Positions 33,921 through 44,646 of a DNA stretch of 64,000 nt are shown piece by piece (the first letter of the stretch is position 1; every line of letters starts with the position of its first letter). The notes under the pieces were generated by a model, which saw nothing but the letters and a program-made list of their open reading frames with translations, made no database searches and was not told the DNA's origin. The DNA comes from Nitrobacter sp047149785. GTDB taxonomy: Bacteria > Pseudomonadota > Alphaproteobacteria > Rhizobiales > Xanthobacteraceae. The translations under genes and the position numbers were made by a program. The stretch lies in assembly GCF_047149785.1 (NCBI RefSeq), contig NZ_BAAGBE010000001.1, positions 2,728,001 through 2,792,000 of the forward strand. The letters run 5' to 3'.

Positions 33921-36900
33921 TCACCAAGAGTACTTTAACACCCCTTTGCCGGCGTAGCTTTCGGTTGTGTTCGAGAACTCGCCTTCGAAAGTGGCGGCGG
34001 CTGCGAACCCATTGGCCCACGTCATTTCAGCGGCAGCCGTGACCAGTGCGGCCTCGCGCGCTTGCGCCGCACCATTGACGACAAACGACGCACCGGGCAA
34101 CGACTGGAACGTCGCCGCGATCACGCGATCGGTGTCGAAGTTGTGAGCCCACGCCGCGCGGCCACGCAACGTCAGGATGGCATCGTTGAGTGCGAACGAC
34201 TTGTCGGTGCGCACGCCGAGTTCGGAGCGTGATGCAGTTGCATTCTTCGCCGCGTAGCTGAGCGCGAACAGATTACCGCCCTGTTCGGCATAGGCGGGCA
34301 GATCATAGCTGGTGAACTGCCCCGCGACATAGGGCGTGACGCCCATCCATGAGGCGGCAATGTGGTAGCCGCCTTCGAGCCGTCCCGAGAAAGCACTGGC
34401 GTTAAAATTCGCACGCAGCCGCTCGATGCCGTTCGTCGTCACGATACGGTCCGTGGTAACGTCCTGCCAACCATAGGCGAGTGCGCCGCTGAGATAGGCA
34501 TTTCCGATACTGTGACGCGCGTTGACACCGACCTGGAATAGATCGGAGCGCCCGGTGCCGAACCCGTTGTCGACGCGGAACTGGGTTCCGCCGCCGGCCA
34601 TTGCAAAGCCCACCAGCGTATCCGGCGATATCCGGTAATCGGCGCCGACGGCGGCACCATAAACACTGCTGGTCGCGGTGTTAGAGCCGCCAACGCTGTT
34701 GCCATCGGTGGTCTGCGAACCGCCGAAGCCCGCCGCCCAAACATTCCAGCGTTGATCGAAGGCCGGCACCAACGGAGGCGCTTTGCGATAGATCGCGGCA
34801 TAGGCCTCGCGTTCGGAAGCGTTGCGCGTCTTGCCGTTGGCTGCATAGCCGAGCGCGCCGGCACCGTCTGCATAGGCCATTGGCGCCGATGCCGCGCCGA
34901 TGCCACCACGCCCGGCCATAAACGGGTCGGTCATCACCCCCATGAACAGGCTCATTGCGTTGAATGTCGCCTGTTGGGTGCCGGTGCCCAGTTCGCCGGA
35001 AACTTGTGTCAGCCCCTGCGGCGACAGCGCGCCGAACGCCAACGGAATCCCGCCGGTGCTATTGAAGAAGTTGGTCAACGTGGTCGCAACCGCTTGTTGA
35101 TTGCGATTGAGGCCGCTGGGCAGAGCAAAATTCAAAGTCAGGTCGAGATAGGCGTTGTTGCCGTCATAGGCGAGCGCCGCGGCCTTGAAGTTGGTCGGGA
35201 GGTTGGTGTTGACCGGGCCTGAGAACGTCCCGCTGATGCCGCCGTCCGCGGTAAGAATAGTGTAGCGCTTCCCGACGTATGCGCCCGGAGCGAACTGCGC
35301 AGCCACCGTCGCGCCGCCCAGCGCCGCGCTGCCGGTGACATGGGTGAAGTCGGATGCCGTCGGCGACACTTCGACCATGTAGGTCGAGGCCGCCGTCAGC
35401 GTCAGATTGCCGGCCACCGTCAGCGTGCCGATCGAATTGCCCGGCGCCAGCGTGCCGCCATCGATCGTGGTGTTGCCGACCGTGCCGTTGCCGCCGAGCG
35501 TGCCGCCCGTGTTCACCGTTGTCAGCGACGACGACGCGATCGAGCCGTTCACCGACAGCGTGCCGGCATTCACCGTCGTCGCGCCGCTGTAGGTGTTGAT
35601 GCCGGTGAGGGTGAGCTTGCCGGTGCCGGCTTGCACGACCTTGCCGGCATCGGGGCCGTCGTCGGAGATCACGCCGCCAAAGCTGTAAGCGTTGGAGCGG
35701 TTGAAGATCAGCGTGCCGCCGTTGGTGACGTTGCCGGCGATGGAGCCGGTGGTGCCGCCGTTGCCGATCTGTAATGCCCAGCACGAACAGATCGCGGTGC
35801 CGCCGGTGTATGCATTGGCGCCGGTCAGGGTGAAGATGCCGCTGGTGCCGACGGTGCCGACCCGTAGCGCGACCGATCCAGCCGGGCCGTCGGCGATCGT
35901 GCCGGAGAAGGTGGTATTGACGCTGGTGCCGCCGACGGCCAGCGTCGCGGCACCGCCGCCGGAGTTGGTCACCTTCCCGGCGCCGCTCAGCGAGCCGATG
36001 AACTGAAATGAACTGTTGAGATCGAGAGTTGCGCTCGCGGCGACGGTAAAGTCACTGTTGCTGCTCAGCGTACCGGACGGGTCTGCCCGCAGCGTGCCCG
36101 TCACGACGTTGCTCGCGCCGGAATAGTCGGTGGAGCCGGAGATCAGCAGCGTACCGGCGCCGAGCTTTGTCAGCCCGCCGGTACCGGAAAGTGTCTGCGA
36201 CAGATCGAACGTATGGTTGATGTCGGCAATATCGAAGCCGCCACCGTTGGCGCCCCAGACGATGGGGCGCGCGGTGGAATTGAACGTTGTCCCCGTCACC
36301 CGTAGCGTGCCGCCGTTAAAGGTCAGCGCGCCTGAAACATCGCCGAGGCTCGCATCGGACGACACCGACAACGTGCCCTGAGTCAGCGTCCATGGCGTCA
36401 CCGCCGTCGTCGCGTTCGTCAGCGTCCAGGTGCTCGTGCCTGTCTTCTCGAAACTGGTGAACCCCTGATATTGCGCAGCCGCGCCGATCTTCGAGACATC
36501 GAAACTGCTGTCAGCCGACCCGCCGAGGGTCAGCATGTTGCCCATGCCTGCCGTCGCATCGACATTGCCGACGATCGTCGACCCTGCCTGCAATTCCAGC
36601 CGGTTGGTGCCACCGGTGAAGGTGACGGCGTTGGCCCGCGTCAAGCCATCGCCGCCCATTCCGCCGGAAATCGTCCCTGCATTGACGATGGTGAGGTTCG
36701 ACCCGACGATGCCCACGCCACCGGCGCCGCCCGCGCCGGCCGTCGCGCCCAGACCACCCGGACCGCCGGAATTCGGACCGGGGCCGCCGCCACGACCGCC
36801 GTTACCGCCGGGACCGCCGAGACCGCCAGCGCCCGAGGTTCCCGAACCGCCAGAATCGCCAGGATCGCCGGAACCACCACTCAAACCTGAACCTGTACCG

Positions 36901-38198
36901 CCATTACCGCCCGCACCGCCAAAGCCACCGGAGCCACCGAGGGCCGGGAAAGAAGCGTTGCCGCCGCTGCCGCCGTTGCCGCCCGCGCCGCCGTCACCGC
37001 CACGGCCCTTGGCGGCAACGCCTCCCATGCCGCCGGCCCCGCCGTCCCCGCCGACGCCGGCGCCAGAGCCGCCAAGACCGCCACTGCCACCGATACCGCC
37101 CGATCCGCCATCGCCGGAGGTAGCGCCACCCGCGCCCCCTGGGCCGCCGGCCCCGCCGAGACCGCCCGTCCCGCTCGTGCCGGAGTTGCTTCGGCCGCCA
37201 GCCCCGCCAGCCCCGCCAGCGCCGCCAGTGCCGATCGAGCCGGCGCTGCCGCCAGCCCCGCCTGCACCGCCGCTACCGCCGATGTCGTTAACGCCGCCAT
37301 TGCCGCCCGCGCCCCCTGCGCCGCCATTGCCGCCGCTGGTATTCTGGAGCCCCGGGGCGGCGCTGCCGCCGGCGCCTCCGTTGCCGCCGGCAATCATACC
37401 GGTATTGAGCAGGGTCAAGTTGCTGCCGCTCACCGCGGCCCCGCCTGCGCCGCCCGTGCCCGCCGTACCGGAAGCGCCACCGGCGCCCTGGTTGCCGCCG
37501 CTACCACCGTTGCCGCCGCTGCCGCCCGCGCCGCCGACGCCGCCGGTGCCCGAGGCTGCCAAGTTACCGTTGCCGCCACTGCCGCCATTGCCCGCCGCGC
37601 CGCCGCCGCCGCCATCGGCCACGCCGCCCGTGCCGCCCTGTCCGCCAACAATGGCCCCGGCATTTTGCAGGGTGAACCCGCTGCCGGCGACCGCCGCGCC
37701 GCCGGCACCGCCGACGCCAGCCTGTCCGCCGGCGCCGCCCGCTCCGCCGTTGCCGCCCGCGCCGCCAGGGCCGCCGTTGCCGCCGATGACAGCGGCATTC
37801 AGACCGGCTGCACCGTCCGCGCCGTTGCCGCCCGCGCCGCCATTGGCGCTGCCGCCGATGCCGCCGGTGCCGCCGATCACAGCCGTATTCCCGTCGATGG
37901 TGAAGTTCGCGCCGGGAGTGGCGGCGGCATCGCCCGCTCCACCGATGCCGCCGCTGGTCGCCGCGTGCCCCGCCGTGCCGCCGCTCCCTGAGGTTGTTCC
38001 TCCATCTCCGTTGGTTCCGTCGCCGCCGAGGCCGGGATCTCCCGTCGCGCCCACGGTGCAGGTTGCGTAACTGACGCCGTTGATCGAAGGACAGGGGGTT
38101 GCCCATGCCGACGGCGCGTATGATCCCGCCGTGAGCGCGGTGGAGCACAACAGGGCCAGCATCGCCGCGCGATGTCCGCGATTCGAAATTTTCGGCAT
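33921..38198 (-). CDS. Giant glycine-rich autotransporter (type V secretion)
   Basis: 1425 aa from ATG 38198 (MPKISNRGHRA; signal peptide ends near SAWA). A longer TTG start at 38354 is unlikely. After a short Cys-containing head comes a passenger with about 450 residues of GGxGGxGG repeats (genomic about 36690-38010). A beta-helix follows with autotransporter-associated strand repeats (GAGTLLISGSTDYSGASNVV, TGKLTLTGINTYSGATTVNA, GGTLAPGNSIGTLTVAGNLT). The C-terminal 280 residues form the autotransporter barrel, ending in an aromatic residue (LKYSW). The passenger would be displayed on or released from the cell surface; adhesion is a guess. Confidence 0.9.
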   Translation of the reverse strand: MPKISNRGHRAAMLALLCSTALTAGSYAPSAWATPCPSINGVSYATCTVGATGDPGLGGDGTNGDGGTTSGSGGTAGHAATSGGIGGAGDAAATPGANFTIDGNTAVIGGTGGIGGSANGGAGGNGADGAAGLNAAVIGGNGGPGGAGGNGGAGGAGGQAGVGGAGGAAVAGSGFTLQNAGAIVGGQGGTGGVADGGGGGAAGNGGSGGNGNLAASGTGGVGGAGGSGGNGGSGGNQGAGGASGTAGTGGAGGAAVSGSNLTLLNTGMIAGGNGGAGGSAAPGLQNTSGGNGGAGGAGGNGGVNDIGGSGGAGGAGGSAGSIGTGGAGGAGGAGGRSNSGTSGTGGLGGAGGPGGAGGATSGDGGSGGIGGSGGLGGSGAGVGGDGGAGGMGGVAAKGRGGDGGAGGNGGSGGNASFPALGGSGGFGGAGGNGGTGSGLSGGSGDPGDSGGSGTSGAGGLGGPGGNGGRGGGPGPNSGGPGGLGATAGAGGAGGVGIVGSNLTIVNAGTISGGMGGDGLTRANAVTFTGGTNRLELQAGSTIVGNVDATAGMGNMLTLGGSADSSFDVSKIGAAAQYQGFTSFEKTGTSTWTLTNATTAVTPWTLTQGTLSVSSDASLGDVSGALTFNGGTLRVTGTTFNSTARPIVWGANGGGFDIADINHTFDLSQTLSGTGGLTKLGAGTLLISGSTDYSGASNVVTGTLRADPSGTLSSNSDFTVAASATLDLNSSFQFIGSLSGAGKVTNSGGGAATLAVGGTSVNTTFSGTIADGPAGSVALRVGTVGTSGIFTLTGANAYTGGTAICSCWALQIGNGGTTGSIAGNVTNGGTLIFNRSNAYSFGGVISDDGPDAGKVVQAGTGKLTLTGINTYSGATTVNAGTLSVNGSIASSSLTTVNTGGTLGGNGTVGNTTIDGGTLAPGNSIGTLTVAGNLTLTAASTYMVEVSPTASDFTHVTGSAALGGATVAAQFAPGAYVGKRYTILTADGGISGTFSGPVNTNLPTNFKAAALAYDGNNAYLDLTLNFALPSGLNRNQQAVATTLTNFFNSTGGIPLAFGALSPQGLTQVSGELGTGTQQATFNAMSLFMGVMTDPFMAGRGGIGAASAPMAYADGAGALGYAANGKTRNASEREAYAAIYRKAPPLVPAFDQRWNVWAAGFGGSQTTDGNSVGGSNTATSSVYGAAVGADYRISPDTLVGFAMAGGGTQFRVDNGFGTGRSDLFQVGVNARHSIGNAYLSGALAYGWQDVTTDRIVTTNGIERLRANFNASAFSGRLEGGYHIAASWMGVTPYVAGQFTSYDLPAYAEQGGNLFALSYAAKNATASRSELGVRTDKSFALNDAILTLRGRAAWAHNFDTDRVIAATFQSLPGASFVVNGAAQAREAALVTAAAEMTWANGFAAAATFEGEFSNTTESYAGKGVLKYSW
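36690..38010 (-). repeat. Glycine-rich (GGN-type) coding repeat tract
   Basis: Long run of degenerate codons for GG(N/A/S)GG units, almost pure G/C. It creates a long proline-rich open frame on the opposite strand, which is an artefact. Tandem units make length change by recombination likely. Confidence 0.85.
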
Positions 38199-38344
38199 TG
38201 CACGCCGGTCTGAGATTGCCGGCCGTCCCGGCCACCGATCCATGCCCATCCCGATGCCCCTGCCGATGCGGCGCCTCGCCCCTTCTGATCTTCCCTTAGA
38301 CTGGCAAATAGCTGCCGACGCAATCCGGAAATTGCCGACTACCC

Positions 38345-38376
38345 TGTCAACCAAGTGCTGTTTTTAAGGGGGGGGG
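38345..38376 (-). promoter_or_regulatory. Homopolymer tract (C9) next to a -35-like TTGACA
   Basis: Nine consecutive C on the coding strand (38368-38376) lie 17 nt upstream of TTGACA (38345-38350), about 150 nt before the autotransporter start. Homopolymers at promoters of surface proteins often mediate phase variation. No clear -10 box was found 17 nt downstream. Confidence 0.45.
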
Positions 38377-38396
38377 CGAAACCGGCAGTCACACCA

Positions 38397-38441
38397 GGCG
38401 GAAAGACCGCCCTGTCCGAAGCTCTACAGCTTAGCGGGCGG
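38397..38441 (-). promoter_or_regulatory. Attenuator-like mutually exclusive stems
   Basis: GGGCGG in RNA (38407-38412) can pair with the upstream CCGCCC (38436-38441), enclosing a small AAGCT/AGCTT hairpin (38419-38432), or with the downstream CCGCC (38397-38401). The upstream partner lies inside the last codons of the leader ORF, so a translating ribosome would decide which stem forms. Confidence 0.5.
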
Positions 38442-38475
38442 CCTCAGCGAGGTGACAGCGCTTGAGATCAGACAC
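38431..38475 (-). CDS. 14-codon leader peptide upstream of the autotransporter
   Basis: GTG 38475 is preceded by a perfect AAGGAGG (38483-38489) with a 7-nt spacer. It encodes (M)SDLKRCHLAEAAR and stops at TAA 38431-38433. The strong initiation site, the very short ORF and the competing stems that overlap its end suggest a regulatory leader. Confidence 0.5.
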   Translation of the reverse strand: MSDLKRCHLAEAAR

Positions 38476-38570
38476 TGGACCACCTCCTTCATTGTTGATG
38501 ATAAGGAGAAGCTAGTGAGTTTCTTTCTTAGGTCAAATATCGGCTAGGGCTCGCCCCGATCTGCCGCGCA

Positions 38571-39857
38571 TCACTCATTGTCTTTTTCCTGCGTGATGAG
38601 CCTGGCGCTCCGCTGTCCGGTGAAATAAATCCAAAGCCAGTTTAATACGACGGCGAGGCGGTGGCGCAGGCCGATCAGGAAGTAGATGTGGGCGACGCCC
38701 CATAGCCACCAGGCAAGCCAACCCGTCAATCTGATCCAACCGAAATCGACGACCGCCGCGCGCTTGCCGATCGTCGCCAGGCTGCCGGCATCCTTGTAGC
38801 GAAATGGCGGCAAGGCATTCCCGCTGCACAGCCGCGCCTTGATCGTTTCGGCAACGTAGCGCCCTTCCTGCTTTGCCGCCGGCGCGATGCCGGGAACCGT
38901 CTTGCCGTCCGGCATCCTGACATGCACGGTGTCACCAATCGCGAAAATATTCGCATGCCCCGGCACGGTCAGGTCCGGCGACACAAGAATGCGGCCGGCC
39001 TTGTCCGCCGGCGCATCCAACCACTCCGCTGCAGGCGATGCCGCTACGCCCGCAGCCCAGATGACGGTCTTCGCCGATAGGTGTTCTGCGCCGCTCGTGA
39101 CACCCTCCGCCGTACAGTCAGAAACCGCCTGTCCGAGCCTGATCTCGACTCCGAGTTTCATCAGAGCCTGACGCGCATAGTCGGACAGGCTTTCGTGAAA
39201 ACCGGAAAGAAGGCGGGAACCGGCCTCGACAAGGACAACACGTGCCTGGCGGGTGTCGATGATGCGGAAATCCCCTCGCAACGTGTCATGCGCCAGTTCG
39301 GCGATCGTGCCGGCAAGCTCCACGCCGGTCGGGCCGCCACCGATGACGACGAATGTCAAGAACTCCGCGCGTTCCGCTCCGTTCGTTGAGCGCTCGGCCT
39401 GCTCGAACGCGCCAAGAACGCGCCGCCTGATCGTCGTTGCATCCTCGAGCGTCTTAAGCCCGGGCGCATGGCGTTCCCATTCGTCATGGCCGAAATAAGC
39501 GTGCCGAGATCCGGTGGCTAGAACGAGCGTGTCGAACGGAACGGCCGTACCGTCCGCGAGCAGAACCAGTTTTTCCCGGCTGTTGACGCCGACGACCCGG
39601 CCGAGCAGCGTCGTAACGTTGTCGCATCGACGAAGCAAGGAACGGATTGGCCAAGCGATTTCCGACGTTGCCAAAGAGGCGGTCGCGACCTGGTAGAGCA
39701 GCGGCTGAAACAAATGGTGATTGCGCCGGTCGATTACCGTGACGCGGACCTCCGCCTTCGCAAGACCCCGCGCGACGTCGAGACCGCCGAAACCGCCACC
39801 GACGATGACGACATGATGTGCAGAATCAGGAGCATTCGCGCTTCCGCTATCGGCCAT
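38571..39857 (-). CDS. ndh: Type II NADH:quinone oxidoreductase (NDH-2)
   Basis: 428 aa. Non-proton-pumping flavoprotein that passes electrons from NADH to the quinone pool at the membrane surface. It has the FAD dinucleotide site HVVIVGGGFGGLDVARGLA, the NADH site FVVIGGGPTGVELAGTIAEL and the FAD-binding IFAIGDTVHV. The C-terminal amphipathic/hydrophobic helices (WLAWWLWGVAHIYFLIGLRH) anchor it to the membrane. Length is typical. It is transcribed toward the autotransporter, 370 nt away. Confidence 0.92.
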   Translation of the reverse strand: MADSGSANAPDSAHHVVIVGGGFGGLDVARGLAKAEVRVTVIDRRNHHLFQPLLYQVATASLATSEIAWPIRSLLRRCDNVTTLLGRVVGVNSREKLVLLADGTAVPFDTLVLATGSRHAYFGHDEWERHAPGLKTLEDATTIRRRVLGAFEQAERSTNGAERAEFLTFVVIGGGPTGVELAGTIAELAHDTLRGDFRIIDTRQARVVLVEAGSRLLSGFHESLSDYARQALMKLGVEIRLGQAVSDCTAEGVTSGAEHLSAKTVIWAAGVAASPAAEWLDAPADKAGRILVSPDLTVPGHANIFAIGDTVHVRMPDGKTVPGIAPAAKQEGRYVAETIKARLCSGNALPPFRYKDAGSLATIGKRAAVVDFGWIRLTGWLAWWLWGVAHIYFLIGLRHRLAVVLNWLWIYFTGQRSARLITQEKDNE

Positions 39858-39880
39858 GGGTCTGCTCCGCTATTGTGTTG

Positions 39881-40080
39881 CTAAACAAATGACTCGCGGC
39901 TCAACCGTGGGAGCAGGCGCACGGCATTCTCTCTCGTAATGGCGGCGATATCCGAGGACGTGAATGTCGCAGAATCCTGCATCGAACACATAGTCGCTGC
40001 CAAACAGAATTCTAGAACCGTCGACTATCGCAAGCAGAGACCGAAGGTGCACGGAGATGCTGAAAGCGCCGTATCGTAAC
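39881..40080 (-). pseudogene. Amidohydrolase (metal-dependent, amidohydrolase-2) C-terminal remnant
   Basis: LRSLLAIVDGSRILFGSDYV shows the end of an amidohydrolase barrel with its metal-binding Asp. The frame then shifts; the expected end DIAAITRENAVRLLPRL is found one base away, with a stop at 39881-39883. The 5' part is missing. Confidence 0.65.
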
Positions 40081-40194
40081 AGAACCTTCCGAAAGACTAT
40101 GCCGGCCTCTCCGGGAGCCCATCCTCCTTTATCGACCGATGGTCGATACGATAGACCATCAGTCGATTTGCAAGTCTGACCGATGGAGCGATGC

Positions 40195-40461
40195 CAATCC
40201 TCGCCGCCGCCACGACTGCCAAGAAACCGAACCGCCTTGCACGACGCTCATGACCTCGCGGCCGAGCTGACGGTCGACGACCGTCCGCCATGGGACAAGC
40301 GTGAACTCGTGCGCCTTCTCGATGATCGCGAACTTGCCGCCGGATAGCTGCGGTGCCGGTGAAGCACCATTGGAGTTGCTTGGTTGCGCCGCTAACCAGC
40401 TCTCCCATGCAATTTGATCAGCAAATGAAACTATCGGAAGGCCAGAACGCAACTCAGTCAT
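40195..40461 (-). pseudogene. Chimera: YdeI-like N-terminus joined to a DUF3363 relaxase C-terminus
   Basis: The first 33 codons (MTELRSGLPIVSFADQIAWE, SWLAAQPSNSNG) match YdeI-type proteins. From about codon 40 it reads SGGKFAIIEKAHEFTLVPWR, then DRQLGREVMSVVQGGSVSW, the end of a DUF3363 VirD2-like relaxase; the final WSFGRKRG-type motif is garbled. Both parts are truncated. This is a recombination scar of a conjugative element. The assignment comes from motif memory. Confidence 0.55.
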
Positions 40462-40712
40462 TCTCTACCCTTAGTGCGGTCCGTGGACTCGATAAAGGTC
40501 CGCTTCCGTTAACCCGGGTCTGGTAGCTGCGCGATCCGCGAACAACCAATTGTAACCTTTCGCTCCGCCTCAATTTTGGCGAGCCATGGCGTAAACGCAG
40601 TTCTCCGTTTCATCGCGCCGGATGCCATATCATGCGTATGCAACTTGTTCGATCAGACCGCTTGGGAATCCTGAATGTCGATCCGGCCTGGCGTTGTCCC
40701 GCCGCCACCTCG
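40462..40712. other. Gene-free stretch
   Basis: Nothing coding or repetitive recognised between the chimeric fragment and recQ. Confidence 0.5.
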
Positions 40713-42518
<1,806 letters not shown>

Positions 42519-42777
42519 CAGCACGGCGAATCACGAAAACGCCCTTCATAGCAGCTTCACCGTGATTGCGATCCTTGAAGATCGCCTATGGACCGCGTGG
42601 ACCCATAGGTATCCGACGATCATCGGATGACGCCGCAAGCCAACGAACTTCCTCCTCATCAAGATGATCGATTTTCAGGTGCATCGGCCCGGCGTTTTGC
42701 CGATACCGGATTCCTTCGCTGCAATGCTTGTGATCTCACCATCCTCGCGGGAATACGTCGGTCGGACATGACGACCT

Positions 42778-43254
42778 CTAACGACCGACAACACGCCGGA
42801 ACCAGTCGTCCAGCAACGCCTTCTCGTAGGCATAGCGGTCGCCGGATAATCGCGCTGATGGATTCATCTGGTAATTGATGTCTGTAAGTGTCTCCTCGCC
42901 GCTGCGCGTGCGCTTTCCTTTCTCGGTCAGGACATAGCTTAGCGTGATGCGCGGCGGAGTGACGTCACGCATGATCCTGACGTCAGAGAAACGCGATGGC
43001 TCGTTCTCTCCGGCAAGGTCGATATTCCGGATATCGATGGTCAGGTTCTGGTTGGACGCCAGAAGCCGTGCTCCGAGCTTCTCGAGGTATGCCCTGAACG
43101 CTGCAAGCGTGGCATCGACCCCTCCCGCGTCGAACGAACCGGCGTCCGCATAACGCTCAGGGTTTATGAAATGGACCTTGACGCCCGCGAGGCTCTTCCC
43201 GGGCGCAAGCGTCAGAACGACAAGTATGGCTCCAAGAAGCATATTCCGGATCAT
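42778..43254 (-). CDS. DUF3016 family exported protein
   Basis: 158 aa with a signal peptide (MIRNMLLGAILVVLTLAPGKSLA) and the DUF3016 pattern VKVHFINPERYADAG...LTIDIRNIDLAGENEP, ending PRITLSYVLTEKG...YEKALLDDWFRR. ATG 43254 has GGAGG 6 nt upstream. Function unknown; periplasmic by signal. It follows a TonB-like gene by 58 nt on the same strand and may be co-transcribed. Confidence 0.8.
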   Translation of the reverse strand: MIRNMLLGAILVVLTLAPGKSLAGVKVHFINPERYADAGSFDAGGVDATLAAFRAYLEKLGARLLASNQNLTIDIRNIDLAGENEPSRFSDVRIMRDVTPPRITLSYVLTEKGKRTRSGEETLTDINYQMNPSARLSGDRYAYEKALLDDWFRRVVGR

Positions 43255-43312
43255 GGCGAGCCTCCGTGTTCTTTGGCAAATGGGTCTGCCGTGGAGCATC
43301 GTCCAGGCTCCG

Positions 43313-44119
43313 CTACATCCTGAACCGCACCGGAACCACGAGCTGCACGATCTGCGCGTTAAGCTCCGGCGGCGCTGGCGGCAGCGGCGAGGCGCGCTCG
43401 ATCATCGCGAGAACCTCGTCGTCGAGTTCGGGACAGCCAGACGAGCGGACCAGATGATAGGTGAGCACGCGGCCGTCGCGATTCATCCCGAAGCTCAAGA
43501 GCGCTGTGCCCTCCCGGCGATGCGCGCGGGCCGCGTCCGGATAGCGCTTGTAGCGATCGAGGTGGGACAGCAGCTTGTTCTTCCAGGCGGACGGGACGTT
43601 GGAAGGCCTCGCGCTCACGCCGGTGGTCCCTGTCGCGCCGCCATCGTGAAGATCGGTCGCGGCGGGTCGATTCGATGCCGGCGCAATCGCCAATGGGGTG
43701 TCTCGACGCTTCGCGGGCGATATCCGGCGCGCAAAAGCCTGCGGCGTGGACGATGCGCGCTTGGCGGAAGCGACTGTCGTGACAGCGGTAGCCGCGGCCG
43801 CAGCCATAGGAGGTGCCGCCGGTGGCTCGTCCCGCTGCTCAACGGCGGCCGTTTGCAGCCGGTCGATTGAACCGGCGTTTCGGGGACTGTCATCGTCAGT
43901 CATGCTCGGCCGCCGATAAGTCATCGCTGCGAGAGGCGCCGGCGCAGACACGATGTCGACCGCAATGACCGTCGGCAGTTCGCCGAGGATCGGTTCACCC
44001 GCCCGCTGGTAGCCGAGCGCGGACAGCACCGCGAGGTGGCCGATCAAAACGACAGCGATGCCGCCGGTGCGCGCGACACCACGCCGTATCAAGCCGCCAT
44101 GCGCGATCGCGGCCGGCAT
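43313..44119 (-). CDS. Second TonB-family energy transducer
   Basis: 268 aa with an N-terminal TM anchor (GGIAVVLIGHLAVLSALGY), an Ala/Pro/Arg-rich spacer and a C-terminal TonB domain (RYKRYPDAARAHRREGTALL, LDDEVLAMIERASPLPPAPP). The spacer is Ala-rich rather than the Pro-Glu/Lys type of the first TonB. No exbB or exbD is near, so it would share those at 3346-4856 or use others. It could serve either of the two receptors in this window. Confidence 0.88.
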   Translation of the reverse strand: MPAAIAHGGLIRRGVARTGGIAVVLIGHLAVLSALGYQRAGEPILGELPTVIAVDIVSAPAPLAAMTYRRPSMTDDDSPRNAGSIDRLQTAAVEQRDEPPAAPPMAAAAATAVTTVASAKRASSTPQAFARRISPAKRRDTPLAIAPASNRPAATDLHDGGATGTTGVSARPSNVPSAWKNKLLSHLDRYKRYPDAARAHRREGTALLSFGMNRDGRVLTYHLVRSSGCPELDDEVLAMIERASPLPPAPPELNAQIVQLVVPVRFRM

Positions 44120-44646
44120 CAGGCCTCAGGCTCGGCCAGCATCGATATCCGGATTTGGCGGCATGGTCGTTTGCGCCTTTCGCTCTCATGGGCTGGATGC
44201 CTGCCCATCCGGAAATGATCCGGTCCCGGCCGGCTCCCGTGCCGATGAATGACAGATACGCCGGCGCCGCGGCTCCATCAATCTGCTGGTTTAATTGAAA
44301 ATTTGAATTGTTCTAGTCTGGGCTGGCGGAATGAGCCGCAAGTAAATGGACCTCGATAAGTCGACAGAAGCTTATGAACTCGCTTTCGAGGCGATGACGA
44401 GATTCGCCACGATCGCGAAGCTTACCGAAGCATTCCCGCGCGGCGCGGGTCGAGAACCCTTGCAGGGATCATCAACGAACACGATGATGCGTCATCATCG
44501 ATGGCGGGCCATCCTCCGATCGGATGATGTAGCCCACGCCTTTTCTGCTTATTATGACGGGGCCGTGGGCTTGCTTGTGGCCAACGCGCTTTCGGGTATC
44601 ACTCAAGGAGGATGCCGCCAACGATAACCCACGGAGGATCACCTCA
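44120..44646. other. Divergent intergenic region between tonB-like and LuxR-type genes
   Basis: 527 nt. A 93-codon frame at 44346-44627 has some protein-like sequence (STEAYELAFEAMTRFATIAK) but no good ribosome-binding site; I do not call it firmly. Promoters for both flanking genes must be here. Confidence 0.4.

Noticed and set aside
36690..38010. Possible CRISPR or satellite array
   Set aside because: Units are short, degenerate and in frame with a protein; no constant-length spacers.
36535..38070. 511-codon proline-rich plus-strand frame
   Set aside because: It is the antisense of GGN codons in the glycine-rich autotransporter; no start signal or domain.
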